Assembly (NCBI RefSeq): GCF_000003815.2
Contig: NC_049992.1
Location: forward strand, 15,423,002 to 15,487,001
Source: Branchiostoma floridae
Taxonomy: Eukaryota > Chordata > Leptocardii > Amphioxiformes > Branchiostomatidae
Length of the DNA stretch: 64,000 bases
Reading direction: 5' to 3'
Positions 48,961 through 59,865 of this stretch are shown here, in pieces. A model generated the notes under the pieces. That model did no database searches, had not been told where the DNA came from, and was given only the letters and a program-made list of their open reading frames with translations. Each line of letters opens with the position of its first letter. Positions within the stretch are counted from its first letter, which is position 1. The position numbers were made by a program, and so were the translations under genes.

Positions 48961-50510
48961 GCTCAAACACTTCTACAGAGAAGCCAATAGTTCTCACTTG
49001 GTCGTAAAAATTCAAGCGATGCCTAGCGAGAAAAAAAAGGACATCATTAACCCCGGGTTGGTTGGCGGTTTACCGATGATCCCTAGTGTATATGTGACAT
49101 GTACAAGAGGAAACCTGTCCGACAGGGCTGGGCAACAACGTGCGAAAGTTTTGTAACATTCCACCCAAGTCTTGTCAAGTTGTGTGTCCGTGGGTGTGGA
49201 ATGCTCCGTATACGGCGCCGATTCAGTCCAGGACACTGGATTCTTCGTCTGAATGTGACATTGTTTTCCAGGCCACGTCTTTTTGGTAACCAGTAGGTAA
49301 ATTGTGAGAAAAACAAGGGTGAACTTTGATCAGACATGTGTGGGCCGAGTTCCCCATGCCGTTAATTCTTTGAAGACATTGTGTAAAATGTTTCATGAGG
49401 ATTCCCTTCCTATGTCAAGTAGAAAGAAGTGGGTGTCTGACTTTCATTTTCAAGCAGAGCAAGTTGACCCTCACACCTCAGGTCCATTTTGCTCAACTGC
49501 CCCCCCCCCCCCCTCTATCTTATCTGGGTGGTGCCTGCTAAGGAAAGTAATGATCAAAATCATTGGAATTTTGGTACACGATTAAAAAAGATTTTATACT
49601 TGACATATAAATCTTTGTTGTGCTTATTATTTATGGTTGAGGCCGAAAACTTATTGATCACCACGCCTATGTATGTTTTTGTACGCGCATGTGTGCGGGG
49701 ATGCCCTTGCAGTTGTACACTTTTCGGCGTTGTAGCTTTTTGAAAGGAGAGGAAAATACTGCAAGATATCTACATACAACAATTACCATACTTACACTTG
49801 ATGGGACTGAAAATGCATTTGCAAACTGTTTGCGGCACCGATGCAGTTTTTCTCGACGTTTGCTTTTGATTGATGCTAAGCGTCAGTGTCCTTGGCTGAA
49901 CATCTTCAGTATGCAGACAGTGCGACTTCACTTGCTGCCCCATTACGCGAAACAACAATCGTTTCAGACAAAATGGGCAATTTTCCTCTTCTGGCACAGA
50001 AAGGCCGGTATTGAGTTTTCAAAACGCCCATTGTGCTAACCAAGTCGTGACGACACGGACAACTAGAGAAACGTTAAGCAAACCTCTCATTCCGGGCATT
50101 ATTCCCTGCGGTATGTCCCGGTTTCTAAGCTAGAGTCAGCATGAGATGGAGTGAAGACGTCTTCCCAGTTCGTTATTCCAGTGTCGTGCAGAGATAATAA
50201 CATAAAAACAACTTCCTTTCAAGCTGAGCTAGTGTTTTCCTTGTTCTGAAATATTCTAACTGCTCACTTGGACATTTTCAGGGCGCCAGGAAGAGTGCCC
50301 CTTTTCTATTTGCAGAATGTCGGTTGTACCATTTTTATTGTAGTTTAATCATTGTTTAATCTATAGATTCAATCAATGATTAGTAAGACTACAACGTGCT
50401 TTGCATCGAAGTTTTTTTCGTGATTACCAAACATACTTCTAGGCTCTTGAACCCTTTAAAGGGGATCCCTGTGCGTGAGTATGTTGGTAGAATTCTACCA
50501 AGCCAATTCG

Positions 50511-50719
50511 TCAAGCTTTTATTTTAGGGTTTTAGAGGGGGGCGGTGGTTCGCGATTTTCAACGTTGGCTAGGTTCTCTTCTGCCGGGAAAGGGTAGGGA
50601 AAGGGAGTTTGTCGAAGAGGGGACGGGGCAAACTTTTTTTTCACGGCAAACTCGTTGAAAATCGCCCCCCCCTAAAATAAAATAAAAGCCAAACCCGCTC
50701 GAAGTCTGCGACGGAGGCT
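50511..50719. mobile_element. Foldback element with flanking AGCCAATTCG repeats
   Basis: GCTTTTATTTTAGGG...GATTTTCAACG pairs with CGTTGAAAATCG...CTAAAATAAAATAAAAGC, with indels. AGCCAATTCG occurs at 50501-50510 and 50720-50729 (9-10 bp), giving a likely target duplication. Confidence 0.6.
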
Positions 50720-51118
50720 AGCCAATTCGGAGTTCGCATTCTCATGCATATATCAATTTTACGACCGTGCAAATTGGCGAAGCTTGGCAACATGTGGTGG
50801 AGTTATAGGGGCTATCATACCGACATGCCAGACGACACCGAGGCTGGCGTTGGGACAACTTCATTCACCCGACAGCACTAATGGTGCCTCATCTCGTGCC
50901 CAGGGTAGGGGGTCCACACAAAATCACCACACGGAACAACACGGGCAGTTTGTCTTTCTTAATTAGGTTGTCTCGTCCTGAAAAGCGGTGTTGTCTTCTG
51001 TCAGTGGGATCTCAAAAGGATGGAAGAACGTCGCGACGGACTAAACATCGTTTTGTTTGGCATTCATCGGACTTTACAGCGGTGAGGAAACGAGAGAACG
51101 TCTCCAATGCCAAAGGAG

Positions 51119-51266
51119 TAGCCTCTACCAGGCTCCCCAGGTCACTGGAAAAAAAGTTTACAGTTTGCGACATACTCCTCGGCCATCCAACGCCTCTGGT
51201 CTTTTCTGTCCATTTGGCCAATTTCAACTATTTCTTCCAGCGACCTGCGGAGCCTGGTAGAGGCTA
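51119..51266. mobile_element. MULE-like MITE (TAGCCTCTACCAGGCTCC termini)
   Basis: TAGCCTCTACCAGGCTCC at the left and GGAGCCTGGTAGAGGCTA at the right are exact inverted repeats, with CCAGGTC against GACCTGC inside. Flanks CCAAAGGAG and CCATAGGAG form a 9-bp duplication with one mismatch. Confidence 0.88.
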
Positions 51267-51288
51267 CCATAGGAGCCCTAACCAGCGC

Positions 51289-51913
51289 GCCGGTAAAAAT
51301 CCCGACCACTACTGTCCCCGCGACCCAGCCAATTCTTGGAGAATAGACTTCGTACACGAGTGTCATACCGAGAAATGAAGAACAATCTTAAATGTAATCT
51401 TAAATCATAAATGTATTAATGTAAAATGCTTTCTGATATCTTTCTTCCTGTCCTCAAAATGTAACCGGGTCATTAGAGACGCCAATGATAAGTTTCTATC
51501 TTACTTTATGACTATCAATCACACTGTGACAGGATTGATATAATTTCTAGCCTGGCGATACAAAATTGTTGGATTGACGGGTATCTTTAAATTTTGCTTC
51601 GATGTTGATGAAGTAGCTTCTGTGACAGAAAAAAAGCTCTAATTCATTTAGCATGTAACGTCAAATTCCATACACCTACTAAGCTAGCAGTGGTTGCTTT
51701 TCGTGTGCTTTATTGTTTTTCATATCCTATTTTCTATTCATTTCTTTATCTGTTACCCGACAAGCCATTGGCTATTGTTTAGGGCTAACCTAGGGACCGC
51801 GGACCCGGCCGGGCGCCGACCGTTTTGGAAAGGTCACCCCAGCTGGCCCAGCATGTATTCTACAAGTATAAGTTGGGTCGCGGAGATTACTAGTAGCCGG
51901 GATTTTTACCGGC
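51289..51913. mobile_element. Possible 625-bp element with about 40-bp inverted ends
   Basis: GCCGGTAAAAATCCCG at the left matches CGGGATTTTTACCGGC at the right. Farther in, CCGCGACCCAGC pairs with GTTGGGTCGCGG. I see no clear target duplication and no ORF with recognisable similarity. Confidence 0.5.
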
Positions 51914-52660
51914 ACCCTCAATACCTAGCACAAATAGACACCGGCCAAAAGATTAATATCTTTCCATAAAATTGCCATAATGAAGTCGAAGGGGCAGGCA
52001 GGAGTGATGCACTGTCACAACATCCGGATTCTCCACATCGAAACACATTATCGTATATTTTGCATCAACAGACTTCGCGTTTTCCACCTGCCCTTTATTG
52101 GCTTATATATCGATCCACCCACGCACACCTGCCTATCTCATCCTCATCCGGTAGAGAACTCGCTATTCATAAATACCCATAGCTTTCTCTGTCCTGTTGT
52201 ACACGGAACCAACGCCCAAGGCTTTGTGGACAACAACATAAGATCAAACACTAAATATTTACGTGGAATATGAACGCTAAAAGCATGTTGCCGAAAAGGA
52301 ACGGAATCTAAGTCTAGCTCCTATCTTAGCCCCCTATGCAGATTTTTAGCAGAGCTGGCTTTTATTTTTCAAACATTTTCAAACCGGGGCCCGTCCGGGC
52401 AGATTTCAGGAACAAATAGTATGTATAAAAGACACCAAACTACACAAGACACATAGAGAATAGTCGTGAGCATCATTTGTGTATATGTTTACGTATACAT
52501 TTTTATTTTTCGTTTCCCCGAACAGGCCGACCGGGCCCCTGTTAATATCACGTTAGCCTAACACAAGTTGGGAACGTTCGAACGAAAAAAAACAGCCATT
52601 TCTTTTCTACACCCCGCAGTCTTCAATCTTTTCCTTTATTTCACGATTCATGTCATCTAC
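51914..52660. other. No gene seen
   Basis: Only short inverted GGGGCCCG/CGGGCCCC words at about 52388 and 52536, possibly ends of an unrecognised element. Confidence 0.45.
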
Positions 52661-52847
52661 TACTCTCAAGGCAGAGGTTAGGCTCCGGCTGTTTTTTTAG
52701 TCGTTTTTATCGGGCTTTCTTTTTTGTCATTTTTCTTGAAGTACAGGTTTTGACACAGCAAGATATAAAAAAAAATAGAAAGCCCGATAAAAACTACTAA
52801 AAAAACGTTAAAAAAACAGCCGGAGCCTAACCTCTGCTTGGAGAGTA
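52661..52847. mobile_element. MULE-like MITE (TACTCTCCAAGCAGAGG termini)
   Basis: Long inverted arms around a centre containing GACACAGCAAGATA. Perfect 9-bp duplication GTCATCTAC at 52652-52660 and 52848-52856. Confidence 0.88.
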
Positions 52848-53273
52848 GTCATCTACTACATGAAGGGACATTTTTCTGCACTGCCGACAGTAGATGAAGA
52901 TAGATGCTTCCCTAAAGTATTTTTCCACTGGACTTTCAATAATGTTACAAGGCATACAATATCCTGGGCGTCGACTTCCTTCCCGTACGATAGAAACCAG
53001 ACCACCTTCTGACGAACCGACCGTCAGGTAAGGCTGTCGGCCCGAGGAATCTCCGGAGGCGGAAAGCACATCCCTACAATTTTCGTTCCGCGGTTTCTTG
53101 TGGTGGTCATCCTCTGACACCCAAATTATCAGTTTCGTATCCACTCATGCTTAACTCTCTACTAAAAGGATATAACACAAGAACAGGTGTGCTAAATCCA
53201 CATTGATTTATCAACGTTTGACTGTCAGCTGTCATCTATCGCACTGCAGTCGTCCCTCAGTGACATCTCGAGC

Positions 53274-53624
53274 TACTCTCCAAGCAGAGGTTAGGCTCCA
53301 GCAAGGACGTTATCCTTGGCTCCAGTTGGTCTTTTAACGTTTTTTTATAGTCTTTTTTATCGGGCTATCTATTTTGTCATTTTTGTTGAAGTACGCCAGC
53401 CAAATAGGTTTTGACACAGCAAGATAAAGTCCTTGGCTCCAGTTGGTCTTTTAACGTTTTTTTTAGTCTTTTTTATCGGGCTATCTATTTTGTCATTTTT
53501 GTTGAAGTACGCCAGCCAAATAGGTTTTGACACAGCAAGATAAAATATAAAATAGAAAGCCCGATAAAAACGACTAAAAAACGTTAAAAAAAACAGCCGG
53601 AGCCTAACCTCTGCTTGGAGAGTA
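53274..53624. mobile_element. Expanded MULE-like MITE with micro-insert and internal tandem duplication
   Basis: Termini are as in the sister copies. Flanks ATCTCGAGC and ATCTGGAGC form a 9-bp duplication with one mismatch. A palindromic micro-insert at 53302-53318 is followed by a 117-bp tandem duplication (53314-53430 and 53431-53547). Both units start CCTTGGCTCCAGTTGG, so the duplication junction lies at the micro-insert. Confidence 0.85.
53295..53325. repeat. Palindromic micro-insert with 7-bp duplication
   Basis: CAAGGACGTTATCCTTG (53302-53318) between GCTCCAG at 53295-53301 and 53319-53325. Sister MITEs have a single GGCTCCGGC at this point, so the empty site is known. Confidence 0.8.
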
Positions 53625-54202
53625 ATCTGGAGCCGCATAGTTCCAGTTTAGAACTTTTACCAGATCAGTAAAAGAATAAGAAACATTCCTCAATCCTTGT
53701 TTAGTCCCATTAAGGTGTCTTTATTTGGAGACCTAAACATCAAAAGTATTTTCCAGCAAAACAGAAGTCTACAAGAGTGTAATCATGTTCCTTTTGCGTA
53801 GAAGTCAATTATACAAAGATGTATCAAAATGGAAGAAGCAATATTCATGACTGAAAGAGAAACAAAAAGCAGCAAGGAAAAAAGAGAAAAGAATACAAAA
53901 TGGAAGAAAGGACAGAAAACAAGAGGGAAAATAATTGTATATTTGATTGATATTCCTGTTGTTTTGATGTCCTGTTTGTTGAGACATACCATAATTCTAT
54001 TGCCATGCGGAAAGAGCAGGCATTTGAGAGCATTATTCCTTGTTTGGTGAAGAGTATAGAATTTTGTCATCCAGTGTGCTACATCAAGGTGGATAAAAAA
54101 AAAAGGCTTAACCTCCTTGGCTACATGTACTTCCATGCCATCATGGTTTTGCCCCCAAAGATCTGCTTGGAGATTACCTCATTCTCTCCTGGCACCCACA
54201 CA

Positions 54203-54380
54203 TAATCTCCAAGCAGATCCTACGGTAGCATAAGATAGTATCAAAAGCTGGCAAAGGAGTGAAACCGGCTTAGGAGTGTGTTTTGCTACCGGGGAATGGA
54301 CAAATGGACACAGCTTGGCTGACTATCTCCTGGACAGTTTGGTACTATCTTGTGCCATTGTAGGATCTGCTTGGAGATTA
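54203..54380. mobile_element. MULE-like MITE (TAATCTCCAAGCAGAT termini)
   Basis: Same termini and internal TAAGATAGTATC blocks as 3781-3909. The left flank ACCCACACA recurs at the right end (CCCACACA, with a one-base ambiguity), giving an 8-9-bp duplication. A solo terminus of the same kind lies at about 54160-54178. Confidence 0.8.
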
Positions 54381-55044
54381 CCCACACACACTGGCCAATC
54401 AGATAGCTCTTTACAAACTGTATCAGAAGACAACATGGGGCTGTCACAGAAAGATGCAACAGTGACAGCTTTTGACAAGGCTGTATGGAGTATTCTGATC
54501 ACAGGTCAACGACCCAGCACCTGGCAGGTAGATATACGTGCATGTCTGGGCAAGTCCCTCCAGGTGTCACCTCCTTCAATGACAAACCTGTAAAGAGACA
54601 ATAGATACCATAAATCATTACTGACAGCCTACCCTGACCTCCTCACACTGTATCGCTGTTTCGTAAGTAATCTTTCCGCTGATTATACTAATTTTCTATG
54701 TTTCAGTATCTTGCAGGTATTAGCTGCAGAGCAACTGACATTGAATCATTGCTCATTATCAAATCAAAAAAGGCAAAAAAAAGTTTTTCAGTTCCTATCT
54801 ATCTGCATTTCTCGGTTCGCCTCAATACCTCAAATGGCTCTAATATATGCAGCATACATGAGGCCACAATCTTGTGTGGTGCTCTGAATACATACCTGTG
54901 GTTTATGCATTTATGAACTAAAAAAAAGTCCTAAGTTACTTCGAGTTAGTCCGCCGTTTTCAAGATTTGTGATACATGTGTAGTAGGTGCAATGTAGTTA
55001 GGATATCCTCAAATAAAACTTTTAAGTAAAAAAATGACATTCAA

Positions 55045-55077
55045 AATGTAGCAAGGACATTATGTCCTTGAATGTAG
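55045..55077. repeat. Palindromic micro-insert with 7-bp duplication
   Basis: CAAGGACATTATGTCCTTG (55052-55070; arms of 9 bp around a single T) between exact AATGTAG repeats. Confidence 0.8.
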
Positions 55078-55397
55078 TTAGTCCATAGTTTTTTTAAAAC
55101 CTTCTTGGTTAATATGACAGTCTATCATTGACAGACAGCTACAACACATTTGTTGTTGGCATCCGTCTCTCTTGGAAGACAATGGTAGGCAGACAGGGTG
55201 GGCTTAAGGCGACCCGTCTGCCTGGCCTGCACTTTTTTTTCTCTTAAATACATACTTGTGTGGATAATCACCTGTGTGTCTCTGTTATCATTTTCAAATT
55301 TTCACATGGTACATTCCTAGGTTAATGCTTTTATTTATTTGATCAATATACGCAGAGTTAGATGGGTCATGTTTTCAAAATGTTACAATGGCATCCT

Positions 55398-55571
55398 GTA
55401 GGGAAAGTTTGAATTGGCACGTTCTTGTATCCCGCTTTCTTAAAGATGTCTAAACCCGTATAATCTTCCAGCATCCATTCTTTGTGTAGGGAAAGTTTAA
55501 ATTGGCATGTTCTTGTATTCTGCTTTTTAAAAGATGTCTACACCCGTAAAATCTTCCGGCATCCATTCTAT
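55398..55571. repeat. Tandem duplication, 88-bp unit
   Basis: GTAGGGAAAGTTTGAATTGG at 55398 and GTAGGGAAAGTTTAAATTGG at 55486 start two copies that both end in a CATCCATTCT word. The copies remain similar throughout. Confidence 0.8.
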
Positions 55572-56339
55572 GAGAAGATAACCTCATATGGTAAGTCTTC
55601 CTGTCTCTCTTTTAAGGGCTCCCAACATTTCAAAAGGACTACTTTTCTGTTCTATGATAACTGTGTTTGTAGTTCCTAGAGCCCAGACATTGTGAATGAA
55701 AATAACCACTGGAAGAATAGCTAGCAGAAATGTCAAGCTAATTGTGGATCCAAATAAATCAAAATCAAATGATAACAAGAAAGGTCAGTAAATGATCTTA
55801 ATCAAGTCCATATGGTCCACCACACCTTGGAGTAATTCATACCTGTCTGGACATGCCTACAATAGACAGGTGTACCAGTGATGACATTTCATGACAGAGA
55901 ACATGTTGTGACTTGTCTTAAGACAACAATAGACAGAGGAGTTTCCCTCTGAATAAAAGTACCTGACCTTTGAACTAAAAGCTCAGACATGACAGATTTG
56001 TACTTTGGAATTTTTCTCTTTGAAGGCCATTGTTACAAAAAGAAGTCCACACATTTGCTGTTGAGTAAGATTATCATAAAAGACATTCCTAAAAGTTTTG
56101 CATCAAGACTGCTTAGTCAAACCCAAGCATTTTGTCTCTCAAAATGTCATGTTGGACTTAACAATGCCATCTACCTGTGAACCATATGGTATTTGTCCTT
56201 TAGCACATTTGCATACGTCACTGAAGTAAACGCCCTTCCACATGGTGACGGTACAGCATTAAAATCTGTCAAGAAAAACTGTTTGTGAAAGGTTGTGAAA
56301 TTCCCGCACATGTATGGGCATGTTCACCATTGGAAAAGG

Positions 56340-56620
56340 TTGACTTTAAGGCTACTGCAGGTGACATTACCATACAGCTGGTCATGTTGACATTGTCGCA
56401 CAGGTGTGTTCATGATCAGGAGTTGTCTATTTAAAGCAGTGAAGGCTGGGGAGCGTGGGAAAGTCCTGCCCCGCGATGCTATCGGGTAATTATACGGCCT
56501 GTTCGCCGGAGGCTAGACAATTAGGCAGCCTGCTTAACCAGTGTCAACAGCTGGTATTGTCCACCATTTAGGCACACCAGCCACGCAATGGGTGACAGCA
56601 CTGTTGTGGGGGAGATTTTA
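56340..56620. other. Repeat-poor block with CGTGGGAA motif (candidate regulatory element)
   Basis: It contains a perfect CGTGGGAA (56454-56461), a CAGCTG E-box (56549-56554) and no recognisable repeat. It lies 15.6 kb downstream of Hairy. A link to that gene is speculation. Confidence 0.2.
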
Positions 56621-56749
56621 AGGTGGAGGGGTAACAGGAGAGGACAAAAAGAGCAAAAGAGTTTAAAGATATCTGTCTAGACGTGGCCCTGTCCTTGGTG
56701 CTGAAATATCACCATCTGTGCACAGGGACTTTTGTGTGAATTTGTGCAT

Positions 56750-56850
56750 GCCTCTGTGTGTGTGCATAGGTCTGTGTATGTACGTGTGTGTGCATGTGCA
56801 CGACGTGTGCCTGCATGTGCTGCGTGCGTGCGTGCGTGTGCATGTGTGTA
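56750..56850. repeat. TG/CG-rich simple sequence
   Basis: Alternating purine-pyrimidine TGTGTGCATG, GTGCGTGCGTGCG words, which can adopt Z-DNA. The open frames here are repeat artefacts. Confidence 0.7.
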
Positions 56851-57784
56851 CGCACAGATGTATCTAGATTGCAGCCCCCTCCCTATATCTTCACACTTCG
56901 GTTGTGGGTCTGAATGAATATCTGTTTCTTGTTTGAAACTGGCAAACTTAACAATAAGGAGGACTCCTTTCAAACACTGGACCGAAGAATCTAAAGCTTG
57001 AGACAGCCTCGGCTAAATCTAGCATCAGGATGTCACCAGAGAAAAATCTGATAACAAATATCCTTCATTGTCCCCCAGGAATTTGGCAAAAGGTGAAAGC
57101 ACAAAGGGACAAAAGAAAAGACAGACCTTAGACCTTGTGCTCAGAATTTTTGAAGAATTCATTTTGCCACAGGAAGGCATCAAGACTGTCATTACATCTT
57201 ATTACAGGTTCTAATCCCCCATTTTCCCTATATAATGTCCTTGGGTAAAGCAACATCTGATTTTCTGCCAAAATATCTAAGATTCCATTCCTTCAAATTA
57301 TGTTCTTAGCTGAACTCTCTTTCAGACACCAACAGACCTTGTGACAAGGCCAGATAAATTACATTAAACATGTCAATATTCCAGTCATTTATGGGTTTTT
57401 TTCACTGGACTGTGGTAACGTTACATTGTGGGCACTGCTGTGGTCTAAATCGAATAACTTGACCGTATGCAGTAGAAGCCCTTTACTTGCACGCCCCATT
57501 TGCCAGTGTATTCTGTGCAAAAATGATAAGTTATCCAGCTGGACTGCACCGATTCGGGATTTTGGGATTCCGTGCAATAAACAGAAGTGTGCGGTAATCC
57601 GAAGTGCTGTTAACTGGCTGCAATGGGAATATCATGCAGAACCTACAAGTACGACTAAAAAGGCAACAAAACATACAAAGCGTATGAAGATTTTTTTATC
57701 AATCAATTCGTTAAGCATGCAGCTTCAGTAAGATGAACCCCCTTAATGCACTTATAATCACTCTATGATGGAAAATTATAATGC

Positions 57785-57985
57785 TGGGTAACCTTTATCC
57801 GTGGGGTAGCCTATGTCCATTCTATTTTAATAAAGGGTATTCAGGGGTATCAAGTTGATGGACAGTGGTTTCAAATTACAAAATTTTGAAGATATTGCAA
57901 TTTGAAAACACCGTCCGTCAAACTGACATCCCTAAATACCCCGTCTGTAAATACAGCGTATAAAAATTACCCCACAGATAAAGCC
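57785..57985. mobile_element. Palindromic foldback element (TAACGCTAG family)
   Basis: GGGTAACCTTTATCCGTGGG to TTACCCCACAGATAAAGCC, with the family centre GTGGTTTCAAATTAC and GCAATTTGAAAACACC. The outer ends are worn. Confidence 0.65.
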
Positions 57986-58174
57986 AAAATACCATTACAT
58001 TTGGGTATGAAAGATGATATATTTGTTCTGGATAGGGGAATGTTGCCTGTTCCTTTGAAGTAAAGAGGGTTACGAGAGTCTTAAGTGTAAAACTGTTTTT
58101 CTTCTTTTACCGGTAGGTGGCGTCACCTGATACAAATGGATCATCCAGGTGTAATGTAAAAACATTGTTGGTAT

Positions 58175-58392
58175 TAACGCTAGTTCACCTATACCTGCAG
58201 GGTAACCTATATCCGCTGCTTATAATTTATAAAGCAGGGTATTTGGAGGTATCAAGTCGACAGAAGGTGGTTACAAATGACGATATTTTCAAACTATTGC
58301 AGAACCACCGTCCATCCACTTGATATCCCAAATACCTGTTTTTTAAAACAAACAGATACAGGTTACCCCGCAGATAAAGGTGAACTAACATC
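58175..58392. mobile_element. Palindromic foldback element (TAACGCTAG family)
   Basis: TAACGCTAGTTCACCTATAC to GCAGATAAAGGTGAACTAAC, with ATCAAGTCGACAG and CACTTGATATCCC in the arms. Confidence 0.72.
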
Positions 58393-58673
58393 ACATAAGA
58401 GGTTGAAGTCTTTAATCAACCTCCTTGGTTATACGTTAATAACAAGAATATTTGAAACAGACTTATTACATTCTTCTGCACATTCCAGTGTCCAGATAAA
58501 AGTCACATTGATTAAACATATCACAATGGCATTGTGTGCACAACTATTTAATACATTCACCATGACTAACCCCTGCTGAAGTTTTGTGCTTCGAGCACAA
58601 TGCCCAATGGAAACCAAAATTCTAGTACCCGAAACAAATCAGGAGATTTCCACCAATGTGAGAATAAAACTGG

Positions 58674-58880
58674 CAACGTTACTTCACCTTTATCCGCGGG
58701 GTAACCTATATCCGTTGTGTTGCTAAACAGGGTATCCAGGGATATCAAGTCGATGAACGGTAGTTTCAAATTGTACTATTTTCGAAATATTACAAATTTG
58801 AAACCATCATCTGTCGACTTGATATCCCTAAATACGAAGGGATAAAGGTAACCCTACGGATAAAGGTGAACTTGCGTTAG
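58674..58880. mobile_element. Palindromic foldback element (TAACGCTAG family)
   Basis: CAACGTTACTTCACCTTTAT to ATAAAGGTGAACTTGCGTTA, with a GTCGACTTGATATCCCTAAA arm. This is the third copy within 1.1 kb, so this stretch is a local cluster. Confidence 0.75.
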
Positions 58881-59395
58881 ACACCATTGCTGTGTCAAAA
58901 CTAGCTTGGAATAGATTTTTAGATCATATTATAGTGCATTAATTTTAATATATAGCAGGGAAGACCTACTAGCCTTGGTACCAACCGTATACTTGTACTA
59001 GTAGTAGTTCGCTCTGATGTTTATTATACACTGTATACAGTCGATTCTCGCTCTAACTTTTATCGTACACTATAGACTTTAGGTTGCGTTTCTCTGCTAC
59101 TTCCGTCTGGGAACCTTGACATCTCTAACGGCTGGAATCATCCAAATTTTTGAACGAGGGAGCTGATTGGTCCCTATACATGAGCAAATTTAGGAAGTGC
59201 TCATTTGAACAGGCGTTCCAACACCCGAAACACCCACGTCCATTTGCGGGAAGGCCTTAATTGTCATCGAACGAGCGCACTAGAACCTAATGCTTAATTT
59301 GCTCATTAACTGACGTCACCACCAAAAGATTTTAATCTACAGTTCCCCAGACAGGTAGCAGAAGCTACTACCTGGATGGTACCCAGGCTAAAGCA

Positions 59396-59518
59396 AAATT
59401 ATGGAACTCACTTGACGACTCTTGTTTCCCTCCTATCTACAACTTATCAGCCTTCAAAACAAATGTCCACTGCTATCTCCGTATGCACAGTTTCCAACTT
59501 CTTAGTTCATTGCCTTGA
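59396..59518 (+). pseudogene. C-terminal fragment of a LINE reverse transcriptase
   Basis: A 40-codon open stretch reads KLWNSLDDSC, then SAFKTNVHCYL, before an in-frame TGA at 59516. The WNSL...FK spacing is the typical C-terminal signature of non-LTR reverse transcriptases of the CR1/jockey type. There is no upstream RT or endonuclease domain, so this is a 5'-truncated remnant. The preceding bases end in CCCAGGCTA, like a MITE terminus. Confidence 0.5.
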
Positions 59519-59865
59519 AGTGGTCTTGTGACCCTGCCTTGAACAATCTCGTTAAAAAAAAAGAAAAGACCTTCACCTTCCCAAGCTACACATCGTCAAC
59601 CCAAATGGCAGGCTATCTGGCAGACTGCCATCTAACCTCTGCATCTATGTGCTCTCACATGACCTTCGCGTGATGCGGGACGACTGACGATAAACCAAAT
59701 AATGCTCTGTGCACTGGTGAACCAGTATGTATGAAGTGAAAAGGTTATCAAAAACAACCTTGTCTTCACCTCACCGTGGTTTTGTTGATATCAGGAAAAA
59801 GGACGACTGAAATTGTCTTCATTCATAGTTAGAGTATAAAAGACCTGTTTCTTCCAGGTCACTTC

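Larger units (their letters stand above)
46851..50500. other. No gene seen apart from listed repeats
   Basis: Several ORFs of 90-130 codons on both strands (47.1-47.6 and 49.7-50.0 kb) overlap one another and lack motifs. A CAAAGGAC...GTCCTTG palindrome at about 46996-47020 resembles the micro-inserts but has no flanking duplication. Confidence 0.5.
54381..57784. other. No gene seen; fewer insertions
   Basis: Apart from the micro-insert (55.05 kb), the 88-bp duplication and the TG-rich tract, this stretch reads as unique DNA. Confidence 0.5.
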
